DNA of 64,000 nucleotides from Pyronema omphalodes (GCA_024516155.1 JAJJXM010000044.1:496001-560000); one strand, 5' to 3'. Positions 31,824 to 42,306 are shown, counted from the first letter of the stretch. Program-made: numbers and translations. The notes: a model not told the origin generated them from the letters alone.

Positions 31824-34013
31824 AAAATCCGACTCCTCATCATTCTGCTCAATCTCCCAAATCCTGGGCTGAGCATCTTGCATCATTTCATCATCATCAT
31901 CCTGCCGTACCGCAGCAGTCTTGGTCTTTTTTGTTTCCTTGGGCTTCTCCTGCCCTTTATTTCCTTCATCATCGTCATCTCTCTTCCTCTTTCCTGAGGA
32001 AGCAACCTTTCCTTCGCCAGAGAGCTCTGTTCCTCCAACTGTCTTCTTTGCGTAACAATCGAACATTTTATGTCCTGATCGTCCGCATCTCCAACAGTCA
32101 GCCTTTTCCTTCTTATGTTTATCAATTTCGCTCTGGGGAACATTCTGCAGAGCCTCCCTCCCTGACGCAAAAATGGACTTCTTGTCCTTTTTCCCAGAAA
32201 AAACCTTTTTCTCCTTTTTATCCTTGAACTTATCCTTGTGCTGCACCTCTTTAGGGCGCACAGTTTCCTTGTTCTTCCCTTTATCTCTATGGCGGTCCTC
32301 CCGCACTTCCAAAGTCTTTTTCTTATGACCCTTTAATTCTTCATCCAAATTTTCAACAACGTGAGCAGCTTCTTTGACTGCATCAATCATTGCTTCATCG
32401 TCAGTTGGGATTCCCCCAACTCTCTGATATACCATCTTCTTAATGGCCGGTGTCATGGCCTCCCAAATCACATTCCTATACATAGGACCAATTGCTCCCA
32501 CACGCATATTAAGGTCCTCCAACTTGGTGATATAGTCATCGATGTCTCCCTCATACTGGAGCTCTGTAATCCTTTTAACGTCCTTCTGTGCTTCTCGCTT
32601 ATCCTCAAACCTAGTTTCAATAGAGCTTGAGAAAGCTTGCCATGTATCTTTAAGTCCTTGCCTTTGAATAGATTTGCGCCTCTCCTGGTGCCAACTGAGA
32701 GCTTTGTGAGTAAGCAAGCTCCCAACCCATTTGACCTGATCATCCTCGTCCGGGAACGCCTTGGCGTATGTTGCAATATAGTCTTGGACAGACATCCACC
32801 AAGCCCTAAATAAATTCTTGTCTTTCCCGGAAAAATATTGTGGAGCCTTCATCTCAGGCATTTTGGGTCTCCTCGGTTCGTTAACCCCAGATTGCTGCAA
32901 TTTGTTGACAAGGGATTCCAAAAATGCTTCCATCGCATTTTTTGCTTCAGGCTTCTTTTGTTGAGCCTTTTGTTTGCGCTCCAGGCGCTTCCTTTCCAAC
33001 GCTTTTCTGATGTATGAATCATCTGAGTCTTCGCCGTCCGAAGGATCAGATGGTGGTGGTGGAGGTGGTGGGAGTCCCCCTCCTGGTGGTTTACTGCCCC
33101 TACCACCATTTCTGCCGTTGTCTGCAGGGTTTCCATCTTCTGATGGAGGCAAGGGGACTTCTGGTGCTCTGCCGAGGGAGGGAGGTCTGGGAGTCATCTC
33201 CTCATGCATAGCCTCGGTTAGAGACTTAGCATCGAAATGTTCCTTTCTCTGGATTTTTGACATAACCAGGCCAATAACCTTGTTTACCAATTCCATCTTT
33301 TCCTCCTCTCTCTGCTCTTCATAATCCAGCAGACGTTGCTGGTGCACCTCTTCAGCTGTAGACAGAGCTGCAATCCGCCTATCTCTTTGTTCATCATCCT
33401 GCTCTCGGATGGCGTCTTGTGTATTCTTTTGAAAGGCCCATTCCTCGATTTCCTTGTTAATTTGTAATTGCCTCTGGGCAAAGGCTTCGAGGATGGCATT
33501 GGTCGTCTGAATGCCGTGTTTGAGTCTTTCTGCAGCCGCTTGGTTGGCTGCCTCTTTGGTTTGAGTGTCCGTGGCAAGTTCGCCAATTGTCCTCCAAACG
33601 TGGCCGGCAAAGTCGTTGCTGGCCTGAACGAGTCTGGTAACGGTTTGAAGGTTGACTTCTTGGTCAAGGTTGCCCTTCTTTGCTAGGATGTCGTAAGCTT
33701 TCTGCATCCCCTGGGCCATTTCCTGATAGAGTCCCTTCATCCGTTGTAGTTCTTCGTTCATTGCAGCTCCTGATCCTGCTGCTTCCATCAATCTCTTAAT
33801 GTCCTCCTCAGTCGAATTCATCCTTTCCATCATTAAAATCACCCATTGTGGTACTTCGCCTAGGTGAAGGGTGGTGCCATGATGAACCCTTGGTTGTCCC
33901 ACAGAAGTGACTTCCTCCCAGGAGCGAGGACGGGTGATGCTGACAGTATCAGCCATAGGCGCATCAAGTCCGTCGTCGTGGGTGGCATTGCCGGTGAGTC
34001 TGCGTGAGGCCAT
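31821..34013 (-). CDS. A3 Gag
   Basis: This intact frame of 730 residues starts at ATG 34013 (MASRRLTGNATHDDG) and is clearly homologous to A2 Gag along its whole length. It shows a coiled-coil-like N-terminal half, a linker GGGLPPPPPPPSDPS, a capsid-type domain (YFSGKDKNLFRAWWMSVQDY), a CCHC knuckle CWRCGRSGHKMFDC and a Lys-rich tail ending NDEESDF. The slippery site GGATTTT (31830-31824) and the conserved TCCTC/GAGGA stem follow. Confidence 0.93.
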   Translation of the reverse strand: MASRRLTGNATHDDGLDAPMADTVSITRPRSWEEVTSVGQPRVHHGTTLHLGEVPQWVILMMERMNSTEEDIKRLMEAAGSGAAMNEELQRMKGLYQEMAQGMQKAYDILAKKGNLDQEVNLQTVTRLVQASNDFAGHVWRTIGELATDTQTKEAANQAAAERLKHGIQTTNAILEAFAQRQLQINKEIEEWAFQKNTQDAIREQDDEQRDRRIAALSTAEEVHQQRLLDYEEQREEEKMELVNKVIGLVMSKIQRKEHFDAKSLTEAMHEEMTPRPPSLGRAPEVPLPPSEDGNPADNGRNGGRGSKPPGGGLPPPPPPPSDPSDGEDSDDSYIRKALERKRLERKQKAQQKKPEAKNAMEAFLESLVNKLQQSGVNEPRRPKMPEMKAPQYFSGKDKNLFRAWWMSVQDYIATYAKAFPDEDDQVKWVGSLLTHKALSWHQERRKSIQRQGLKDTWQAFSSSIETRFEDKREAQKDVKRITELQYEGDIDDYITKLEDLNMRVGAIGPMYRNVIWEAMTPAIKKMVYQRVGGIPTDDEAMIDAVKEAAHVVENLDEELKGHKKKTLEVREDRHRDKGKNKETVRPKEVQHKDKFKDKKEKKVFSGKKDKKSIFASGREALQNVPQSEIDKHKKEKADCWRCGRSGHKMFDCYAKKTVGGTELSGEGKVASSGKRKRDDDDEGNKGQEKPKETKKTKTAAVRQDDDDEMMQDAQPRIWEIEQNDEESDF
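31824..31830 (-). promoter_or_regulatory. A3 gag-pol -1 slippery heptamer GGATTTT
   Basis: On the coding strand the gag end reads TCG GAT TTT TAA, the same heptamer as A2, with pol open in the -1 frame. A five-base spacer and TCCTC pairing with GAGGA follow. Conservation of the heptamer, spacer and stem in two diverged copies supports function. Confidence 0.78.
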
Positions 34014-34119
34014 TGTAGATTGAAGTTTTTGTTTGTAGTTTTCAGAGGAGTGTTGGTGTTTCTTGCCCTAGAAGAGGGTCTTCCGTAATCGTGTCGAAAA
34101 GTAAACTTAGTAGCTTGAG

Positions 34120-34133
34120 CCTTAAGTTTATAG
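34120..34133 (-). promoter_or_regulatory. A3 primer-binding region
   Basis: The coding strand after the 5' LTR reads CT then ATAAACTTAAGG (34131-34120). Its complement is in the LTR at 34270-34259. The offset and the 12-base match are the same as in A2. Confidence 0.6.
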
Positions 34134-35490
34134 TGTGAACCTGGGTATTGAGGCTTTCAATACAGAGGCTTTTTCGATCAGTCGTGCTTCGTTTGAAAGA
34201 TATTCAACTAAAAGATTTCCCAAGAAGCTAGGAAGTAAACTAATCGATCACAGGCCGAATAAACTTAAGGGTCTCGTCCTGAGGTATTCTGGTGTAGATA
34301 GGTATGTCGTAACAAGAGATCAAGTTGCTGATGCTGGAGGAGACGGTGGGAAGACTTAGGGTCTTTTATAGACTTTCGTCTACAAGTTCGCCCAGACTTC
34401 CCAAGGGAACCAACTTCCAAACTAAGCCTAGGAGATAAGACGTGTGTCAATTCTTTGACAAATCTGCTGATGGCTCGCATCATGCTGCATGCACAATTAT
34501 ATTAATTGCTCACTTGCATGATGACCTTCGTGTCAGATTAATCCTTGACATTCCTTGCCGTGCTACCACACCTTCCAATCAGATATTGGGGTTAAGCGCC
34601 TAGTGGAGGGTGACTCCACTTGAGCGCATAATGCAGTGACTCCTCTGATGATGACATGTGAGTCATATATCTTATGAGTCGTCTTGATCATAGATCTCCC
34701 TAGAGAATCTCGATTGCGAGTGAAGGAATCTGACATCATAAGGCAGACTATGCCTTACCGGAGCGCACTGCCCCGTCACATTCCTGTGTGATGTCATAAC
34801 AGCCCCACCTGCGCGCACTTGCGCGCAGCCACACCCTGGTGTGTACGCAAACGCCGTCTTATCTTGCAGTTGGTAGTCATTGGCCTAAGGTCGCGTCATA
34901 TCAGTTCCATCCAACAGTTTCCCTGAGTGGTGTTCCTTGCTGCAGGACGTCGTCTCATGCTAACGCAATCTTGACCCTTGTCCTGAGCTCCACTCCTGTT
35001 GGCTGACTAGACTCTGCCTTGTTCCTTGGCCGACTATCCGCCCAACTCAGACCTCGGATGATCCTATTCGTCTGCCTTGCACTGTCCTGAGAATTCCCTT
35101 CTCTTGCAAGCCCTCTGGTAGCCGTGCTTGGTGGAACACAACCTCAAGTATAAGGAGGTGTCCTTTCGCCGTCGTCTTCTGTCTCCATCAGCGTCGTCTG
35201 TAGTGTTCTCATGGGTAAGTCGACACCCATGAGGTAAGTTGTTCCTCGTTCCCATCCATCTGTGATCCTCCCAAACTGACAGTGAATAACAGGTAGCGAC
35301 GCCTCGGGCCGGGATCCTCGTGAGGTCCTTTCGGAAAGTCACGAATCACGTGACGTGGCTAGCTGGAGCTCCTCAGGGGGTTCCGGCCCGGGATACTAAC
35401 CTTATTATTCATTCTCCTGTCGAGTTTGCCATGTTCTCTAAATGTTATACATGTTACCCATTCTATACTCACACAATATAGGGTGTGACA
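34134..35490 (-). repeat. A3 5' LTR
   Basis: This 1357 bp LTR is almost identical to 26599-27955. The minus-strand TATA box (TATAAAAG near 34374-34367) supplies the promoter. The ATTAG target duplication follows at 35491-35495, after which the A2 LTR resumes. Confidence 0.95.
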
Positions 35491-35908
35491 ATTAGGCAAG
35501 TGAGCAATTAATTTAATTGCGCGCTTAGCATAATGCAAGCCTCAGCAGATGCGTCACAGCTTTGACCCATGTCTTATCTCCTACGCTCAGTTTGGCAGTT
35601 GGTTCCCCATGGAAGGCTGGGCGAACTTGTAGACGAAAGTCTATAAAAGACCCTATGTCTTCCCTCTGTCTCCTCCATCATCATCCATTGATCCCATACG
35701 CGACGATACCACATCTACACCAACGAATACCTCCGAAGACGACCCTGAAGTTTATTCGGCCTGTGATCGGTTAATTCTCTTCCTAGCTTATCTTTGGAAT
35801 AAGTTCTTTTAGTTCTTAGGAACGAAGCCTCTGTCTATACCAGGACAGAATACTTGAGATACAACCGGAAACGCCTCCGCATAGTCAGGACTGTGCCCAG
35901 GTTCACAC
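35491..35908 (+). repeat. A2 3' LTR, second part
   Basis: The LTR resumes with duplicated ATTAG and GGCAAGTGAGC, matching the A2 5' LTR from about 19055 on. It ends CAGGTTCACA at 35908. The following CCTTC belongs to C2 and duplicates 18185-18189. Confidence 0.94.
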
Positions 35909-37277
35909 CTTCCCTCCTTCCAGTCGATGCTGGGATTGTGTTTCCGCAACCAAGGCAGTCCCAGGATAATGGGTGCGTTGCCAATGGTAATACAGTGGAG
36001 CCCAATATCTTCCCTATGGTCGTTGATCACCATGGTCACCATGGCATCGTGGGTTACTGGGCCCCCATCCAATTCCCGTCCGTCTACAGCGAGAACCTTT
36101 CGTGGGGTTAATTTTTTCGCGCAGGGCAATCCCTGCTGTTTCACATATTTTCGATCTATGAAATTCTCCGTGGCCCCGCAGTCGATCATGGCCGTTGTGT
36201 GGTATTCTTTCTTATTTCGTCCGATTAATTTTACTCGCAGGATAATCTTTTCGTTTCTTCCGTATGGTCCTACCAGAGCTCCCCACGGTCCGTCCAGGAC
36301 TGCGGACTGGACCGGACTACATGGTGTAGTCCAGTCCAGTCCAATGTTTTCAAGGACTGCAACCATGTAGTCCGGTCCAGGTTTCGAAAACAAAAAGACT
36401 GGACCGGACTGCAGGTGACTGCAGGACTGCGGGTGTCTCGCTTATCCCTAAACACTAGTGGGTCGGGAGCAGCAACCACCGCTAACAGCAAGCTGACCAC
36501 CACAGAGGCCGCTTGCCGGTCAACAAAGGTGGAGCTAGAATCCTCCGGTGCAAATTTCTTTTCTCGACGCGTGTTTGCCTCCACCACTGGGTAGTCCTGA
36601 TGATTCTCTTGGTACTCCATATGTAAAAATTCCTCCAAATAAATCGTATCGTGACCACCCCCCATCCCCCGCCCCCCCTTTCCCATCGCAGTGAAGCTTT
36701 TCCCATATAAGCCTGCTAGTAATTGTCCTTTCTTATCCACCGCATCCGTTTCGTTTTCGTTTGCGAGACTAATGAACCTCAATAGTTTACAATTTTCCTG
36801 TTCTTCACAGGAAATTGGGGAAAGTGGGGAAACATTAGCAAAAGTAATCATGAAACCATTGGCAATTCATTGGGATTACTTAGGTCCGCTCTGAAATTGT
36901 AGTGATCAATTCTTGTAGAGAAAGACATAATCACTGTTGAAATTTCTGCGCGCTCAAAAGCTAAAACTGCAGTCGCCTACGGTCACCCATGGTCACCTGC
37001 GAGTGATTTTGTGTGACCTTATGGTCACCTACGGTCACCCACAGGCGGTCCAGTCCACCGTGTAAAAATGACTGCCAGTCCCAGTCCAAGCACCGGACGG
37101 GACTGTGATATGTGGTCCGGTCCGGTCCGTAGCCAGGACTGGACCGGACGGACCGTGGGGAGCTCTGGGTCCTACACTCGAGATTCTATCCGCCGGTCCT
37201 GCCGTGGTTGAACTGGTGGGCGACAGTTGCCCCAGGAATCCACCTTTTCCTTTTATTCCTGGGGACTCTCTTTTCCC
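35909..37277 (-). pseudogene. C2 protease segment, split by hAT element
   Basis: This is the aspartic protease of C2 with MIDCGATENFID and APIILGLPWLRKHNPSIDW, in frame in this copy. It is interrupted at 36274-37167 by the hAT element and truncated at 35909 by A2. The entry heptamer from gag is the perfect GGGAAAA (37277-37271), at the same SGKE peptide as in B1. Six codons later comes the gag TAA. Confidence 0.85.
36274..37167. mobile_element. Non-autonomous hAT-like DNA transposon
   Basis: The element is 894 bp with 22 bp perfect terminal inverted repeats beginning CAGAGCTCCCCACGG. It is flanked by the 8 bp duplication GGTCCTAC (36266-36273 and 37168-37175). C1 has the empty site with one GGTCCTAC near 11668-11675. 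An 8 bp duplication and CAGAG ends are typical of the hAT superfamily. Subterminal regions are rich in GGACCGGAC-like and GGTCAC motifs, possible transposase binding sites. One minus-strand frame (36270-36851) is open, but I recognise no transposase domain, so the element probably depends on a relative elsewhere. Confidence 0.92.
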
Positions 37278-38422
37278 GACGTCTCACCGAGTCCCTCTTC
37301 TACCAATGTAGTTTCCGCTGCTCCGAATAATTTCTTACTTGGGCACTTCGCAGCGTAGTGTCCCACCTTCCCACAGTTAAAACATTCGTTATTCCGCTTC
37401 CGCCTATCCTCCTCCGTCCTATCCCTTGGTTTCGGTCGACGAGTGGAATCTAATTCCATTGGTTCGGGGTCGGAGAGTGGAGAGTCGTGTCCCTGCCCCT
37501 TAAGATGGGGGTGGTGATAGAATTGAGGTTCATATCGGGTCCTCAGGGTTCGGAAATTGAATAGTCGGTTGTCTAACTCTATGGCCTTGTTGGCGAATTC
37601 CATGAGATCCGTTGGTCATTCGTCAAGGAGTGCCAACTGTCGTTGGACGTCTGTGTTTAGTCCATCACTGAATTGATCGATGTAGGTCTCGTCATTATAT
37701 CTCAAGTCGGATTTGATCCTTTGAAATTCGGCCCAGTATGCAGCGGCGGATCGCGCGCCCTGCCTGATCATCTTGAACTTTCTTCTTGCTACTTCTTTGG
37801 AATCGGCTTCCCCGAAAGCCCTACTGACAGCGGTCTTGAAGGCCTCCCAGGTCGTGTATACGCTTTTCCCCTCCTTGATGGACGGCTCGATCCATGCCCA
37901 AGCGTTACCTCTACAGCGGGAGCTCGCATAGTTCACCTTTTTCTGTTCGGTGTCGAATCTATTCCCTTCACAATTGAACTTCAGTTCGCATTGCGTCAGG
38001 AATGCCCTCAGCTTGGTTCTTTCCCCGTAGTACAGCTCCGGGTCTTCCACATTGGGGTTACTGTTTGTCGTGGGACGATGGAGTTGAATGAGGATCTGGT
38101 TCAACTGCTCCTGGGTCATCGTGACCGGAGTGACAAGTCCCAATCCTGCCTGGGTCGCCATTTCCGCAGGGTCGTCGGTAGAGGTATGGGGCAGTTCGGG
38201 TGATTCGGGGGTCTGTGGTCTGGATGGTTGTTCGGGGGTCACTGGGCTTGCCGATCCGGTCGGTTCTTGTTCGATATGTTCTCCGAGCTCTTTTAGCTGA
38301 AAGGACGCCACTGTGTGCGCCTTCTTCTGGGTTTTCTGGGTCTTCTGGGTTTTCTGGGTCTTCTGGGTTTTCTGGGTTTTCTGGGTTTTCGTTCCGCGTT
38401 GGGTGTTGTACACAGGACGCAA
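37253..38422 (-). pseudogene. C2 Gag with nonsense codon
   Basis: This is homologous to C1 Gag along its length. The in-frame TGA at 37618-37616 is CGA in C1, a C-to-T change at a CpG. The upstream part includes seven KTQ repeats (five in C1) and the first ATG at 38161 (MATQAGLGLVTP). The downstream part has the CCHC knuckle CFNCGKVGHYAAKC and ends SGKESPQE. Confidence 0.9.
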
Positions 38423-38427
38423 TCAAA

Positions 38428-39178
38428 TATCAGAATCCGTATCCACGGTTACTGACGACAGGCAGCGCGGGGGTTTCAGCGGCGAGGAGGGCGGCGGCGG
38501 GTTAGGTAAGGCTGGTAAGTTGGGAATGGGCAAGGGTTTTGGCTGGAAAATCACAGGTGAGTTTCGGAGAGATGGGGATATCACAAGGGAACTTTTGTAG
38601 ATAGGATTGTAGTAAATAGAAACTTGATTGCGTGAAGAAATAAACTACATACAAATTTCCTCCTCTTATACTTGCTCCTTCATGACTCGTGACTCAGCAT
38701 TCTCCGCGTGCGGAGAATGCTCTCAATGCTAACCGCCGTGATACTACATACATGACCAACATCCCCCACCATTTGCCAACCGCCGTAATTCCAAATAAGA
38801 AAACAAGGGAACAATACATACCAAAGATAACCAACCGCCGTAATTCCAAATAATAATAACAAAGAAAGAGTACATACCAAAAGAGATAACTACCTGGCTA
38901 ACCGCCGTGATTCCAAATAACAAAGAAAGAGTACATACCAAAAAGAGATAAGTAAAAGATTCCAACATTTTCCTAGCCGCCGTGATACCTAAAATAAATT
39001 CAAATAATAAATAACTCCTAACATATGAAAATCCCCGGCAAGGGGCCAAGCCCCTTGCCCTAACCCTATCACTATCACTTCATGATGGCGTAGCAGGTTG
39101 CTAGGGTGATGGCAACCACCTATAGCCCTGCGGTGGTGACGCCGGAGGCCAGAAGCATGTCACGGGAGCGTTGTGACA
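38428..39178 (-). repeat. C2 5' LTR
   Basis: The LTR is about 751 bp, starting TGTCACAACG at 39178; its inner end near 38428-38453 is uncertain. It has one fewer AACCGCCGTGATTCC unit than the shared LTR. The minus-strand TATAAG (38670-38665) lies 37 bases before ACGCAATCAA (38633-38624), and the complement of the latter, TTGATTGCGT, lies just inside the LTR (38426-38417). The outer flank is ACCGC. Confidence 0.85.
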
Positions 39179-39800
39179 ACCGCTATTCCTCCACAACACT
39201 CAGCTATTTACAACTATCGATCTCCCTCCGCTGCCTTGCTATTTACATATATCGACCTCCCGCCACCGCTCTTCCTCCGGAACACTCAGCTATTTACAAC
39301 TATCGACCTCCCGCCGCTGCTATTCCTCCACAATACTCAGCTATTTACAACTATCGACCTCCCTCCGCCGCTTTGCTATTTACAACTATCGAGCCTCCCT
39401 CCGCCGCTTTGCTATTTTCAACTATCGACCTCCCACCGCTGCTATTTCTCCACAATCATCAGCTATTTACAACTATCGACCTCCCTCCACCGCTATTCCT
39501 CCACAACACTCAGCTATTTACAACTATAGACCTCCCTCCGCCGCTTTGCTATTGACAACTATCGACCTCCCTCCGCTGCTTTGCTATTTACAACTATCGA
39601 CCTCCCGCCGCTGCTATTCCTCCACAACACTCAGCTATTGACAGCTATCGACCTCCCTGCGCTGCTATTCCTCCACAACACTCAGCTATTTACAACTATC
39701 GACCTCCCTCCGCCGCCTTGCTATTTACAACCCTCGACCTCCCGCCGCCGCTATTCCTCCACAATACTCAGCTATCTACAACTATCGACCTCCCTTCGCC
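39179..39800. repeat. Minisatellite with CTATTTACAACTATCGACC units
   Basis: This is an imperfect tandem array of units about 33-55 bp long. They alternate CAGCTATTTACAACTATCGACC with CTCCCTCCGCCGCTTTGCTATT or CTATTCCTCCACAACACT segments. It begins directly at the C2 LTR end. Long plus-strand frames through it result from the repeat lacking stops in those frames, not from genes. From 39801 to 39989 I see only unique sequence with no gene. Confidence 0.9.
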
Positions 39801-39989
39801 ACTTCGTCTCCTCCTCCTCACCCATCGGAAATTTCAATAGCTCTTTGTATACATTCTATTCAAGAATCTACAATTTACAGCTCATTTCGACCAAGTTTAC
39901 ATTCAACAATTTAATCAACATTTTCGACCCCTCCACTCCTCAACTCCATTCAGTTGCTATGGGTGTCTAACTGCCTTCAGTGTACCACG

Positions 39990-40942
39990 TCAAAATCCAT
40001 CTACTACCTCCCGTAGCTCGGACTTATTGGTACTGATCAGTTTTTCCTCGATGTCCTCCTCCTCCCGGTGTATCAACGTTGAGGGTATCTCCCAATGCAA
40101 TTTCCGCAGTTTCATAGCTAGGTTGAGCCCACCAGGCTTTTGAGGAATAGCCGTGAGTTCAGGAATTTTCATCCTAGTGTTTCCATCTGCAACCCATTAG
40201 ATTACTACTAATATCATTCAGAAATATTGAAGAACATACTGGGGGCTTTGAGAATCAGTAAGGCAGCTTCCGATCTCAACGCATCCTTCACGCGGCCCTC
40301 TTTAGCAGCTACCTTTACTACCTCAATTGCCTTCTCAGCAATCTTGCCACCCTTGCACATCATCTCAAACTCTCCTGCACTCCCTCCTTGCTTGCACATC
40401 AATGCATAATGTTCATATCCCTTTCCTATTGATGTGAATAAAACTGGACCAAGATTCTCAGAGGGTACTGCCATGCAGATTGTATGGATTTGCTGACGCT
40501 CAAGCAGGACTAGCTGAGGATTTAACCATCAGTATAAACAGTGATATATAGTTAGATACTCTGCAATATAACTTACCTGCTTTTTGAGATTCCTCAGACT
40601 TTGTTTCTGTATTTCCTTGTGTGACCTCAGACGCACCTCTCACTCCTCATGAATATCAGTATGCCCTGAATCCAGTTCGCTATCATCAACAGGAGTAGCT
40701 CTAGTTGATCCCTTTGCCAACCTTTCATACTTGTGACGCAGCTCTGGTTCTGTATCCCATCGCTGCTTCATGTATTGTTGGTAGTCACCCTTGAGACCTG
40801 GACGGCTGTTATTGTATGCCACACCTGCATTCTGTTGGAGTAGCTCCTCTGGAGCATTATCTTTTTCATGATGTAGAAAGAGGTTCCAGGCATTGGGCTT
40901 TCTGGTCTGAAGCCGAGGCAACTCACCAGGAATATAGAAGCC
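39990..40942 (-). pseudogene. Host-like spliced gene, 3' part (exons 1b, 2, 3), broken by A4
   Basis: This is the minus-strand gene whose 5' part lies at 49844-50182. Exon 1 continues 40942-40577. Intron 1 is 40576-40514 (63 bp, GTAAGT...CAG), exon 2 is 40513-40240, intron 2 is 40239-40187 (53 bp, GTATGT...GCAG with a CTAAT branch-like site), and exon 3 is 40186-39990 with stop TGA. Both splices keep the frame. Exon 1 has KPNAWNLFLHHEKDNAP and a KYERLAKG helix end, weakly like an HMG-box fold; then comes a basic coiled-coil-like stretch (HKEIQKQSLRNLKKQ) and a region with no family I recognise. An in-frame TGA at 40642-40640 may derive from CGA. Whether it is a host gene or the gene of another transposon is open. 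Confidence 0.75.
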
Positions 40943-40947
40943 AGCAG

Positions 40948-42306
40948 TGTGAACCTGGCTATTGAGGCTTTCAATAGAGAGGCTTTTTCGATCAGTTTTT
41001 GCTTTCGTTCGAAGGTACATAGCAATAGATATTTCCCAAGAAGCTAGGAAGTCAACTAATCGATCACAGGCCGAATGAACTTAAGGGTCTCGTCCTGAGG
41101 TATTTGGTGTAGAAAGGTATAGTCGTAACAAGAGATCAAGTTGCTGATGCTGGAGGAGACGGTGGGAAGACTTAGGGTCTTTTATAGACTTTCGTCCACA
41201 AGTTCGCCCAGACTTCCCAAGGGAACCAACTTCCAAATTAAGCTTAGGAGATAAGACGTGAGTCAATTCTTTGACAAATCTGCCGATGGCTCGCATCATG
41301 CTGCATGCGCAATTATATTAATTGCTCACTTGCATGATGACCTCGTGTCAGATTAATCCTTGACATTCCTTGCCGTGCTACCACACCTTCCAATCAGGTA
41401 TTGGGGTTAAGCGCCTAATGGAGGGTTACTCCACTTCAGCGCATAATGCAATGACTCCTCTGATAACGACATGTGAGTCATAGATTTTATGAGTCGTCTT
41501 GATCATAGATCTCCCTAGAGAAACTCGATCGCGAGTGGAGGAATCTGACATCATAAGGCATACCATGCCCTACCGGAGGGCACTGCCCCGTCACATTCCT
41601 GTGTGATGTCATGACTGCTCCACCTGCGCGCACTTGCGCGCAGCCACACCCTGGTGTGTACGCAAACGCCGTCTTATCTTGCAGTTGGTAGTCATTGGCC
41701 TAAGGTCGCGTCATATCAGTTCCACCCAACAGTTTTCCTCAGTGGTGTTCCCTGCTGCAGAACGTCGTCTCATGCTAACGCAATCTTGACCCTTGTCCTG
41801 AGCTCCACTCCTGTTGGCTGACTAGACTCCGCCTTATTCCTTGGCCGACTATCCGTCCAACTCAGACCTCGGATGATCCTATTCGTCTGCCTTGCACTGT
41901 CCTGAGAATTCCTTTCTCTTGCAAGCCCTCTGGTGGCCGTGCTTGGTGGAACACAGCCTCAAGTATAAGGAGGTGTCCCTTCGCCATCGTCTTCTGTCTC
42001 CATAAGCGTCGTCTGTAGTTCTCTCATGGGTAAGTCGACACCCATGAGGTAAGTTGTTCCTCGTTGCCATCCATCTGTGATCCTCCCAAACTGACAGTGA
42101 ATAACAGGTAGCGACGCCTCGGGCCGGGATCCTCGTGAGGTCCTCTCGGAAAGTCACGAATCAAGTGACGTGGCTAGCTGGAGCTCCTCAGGGGGTTCAG
42201 GCCCGGGAATACTAACCTTATTATTCATTCTCCTGTCGAGTTTGCCATGTTCTCTAAATGTTATACATGTTACCTATTCTATACTCACACAATATAGGGT
42301 GTGACA
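40948..42306 (-). repeat. A4 3' LTR
   Basis: This 1359 bp LTR is the plus-strand left copy, beginning TGTGAACCTGGC and ending GGTGTGACA. The region 42307-42477 is the 3' untranslated part with a degraded polypurine tract (CAGAGCGGAGG). Confidence 0.93.

Larger units (their letters stand above)
26599..35490 (-). mobile_element. Complete Ty3/gypsy element A3 inside the A2 LTR
   Basis: This 8892 bp element is in the opposite orientation to A2. Its LTRs are 26599-27955 and 34134-35490, each 1357 bp. I noticed only two mismatches (near 27288/34804 and 27467/35000). The target duplication ATTAG is at 26594-26598 and 35491-35495. Gag is intact, and pol has a single one-base deletion. It is the youngest A copy in the window and one base from coding competence. 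Confidence 0.96.
18190..35908 (+). mobile_element. Ty3/gypsy element A2, with A3 nested in its 3' LTR
   Basis: A2 reads 5' LTR 18190-19474, gag, pol, and 3' LTR 25626-26598 resuming at 35491-35908 after A3. The target duplication CCTTC is at 18185-18189 and 35909-35913, both in C2. Its 3' LTR, after removing A3 and one copy of ATTAG, is about 1386 bp against 1285 bp for the 5' LTR. Most of the difference is a single deletion of about 101 bp near 18605-18625. Gag is intact; pol has one nonsense codon and two single-base frameshifts. Confidence 0.95.
12912..39178 (-). mobile_element. Ty3/gypsy element C2, split by A2/A3 and by a hAT element
   Basis: On the minus strand C2 reads 5' LTR (39178-38428), gag, protease, pol, ORF3 and 3' LTR (13716-12912). 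A2, with A3 inside it, sits at 18190-35908. It is flanked by CCTTC on both sides (18185-18189 and 35909-35913), and the sequence joined across it matches uninterrupted C1 except for one base. A hAT-type element sits at 36274-37167 with its own duplication. Without the insertions C2 would be about 7.7 kb. It is dead: there is a TGA in gag, a TGA near the start of pol, and both insertions. Confidence 0.92.

Noticed and set aside
36270..36851. 193-residue minus-strand frame in the hAT element as a transposase
   Set aside because: It contains no recognisable hAT transposase motif and is short; it may be a relic, but I cannot support a call.
39179..39800. CRISPR-like array
   Set aside because: Units are imperfect and directly adjacent, with no unique spacers, and the genome is eukaryotic.
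39106..39970. Plus-strand frames with repeated TTIDLPP or YNYRPP motifs
   Set aside because: They are translations of the minisatellite; there is no unique domain or start context.
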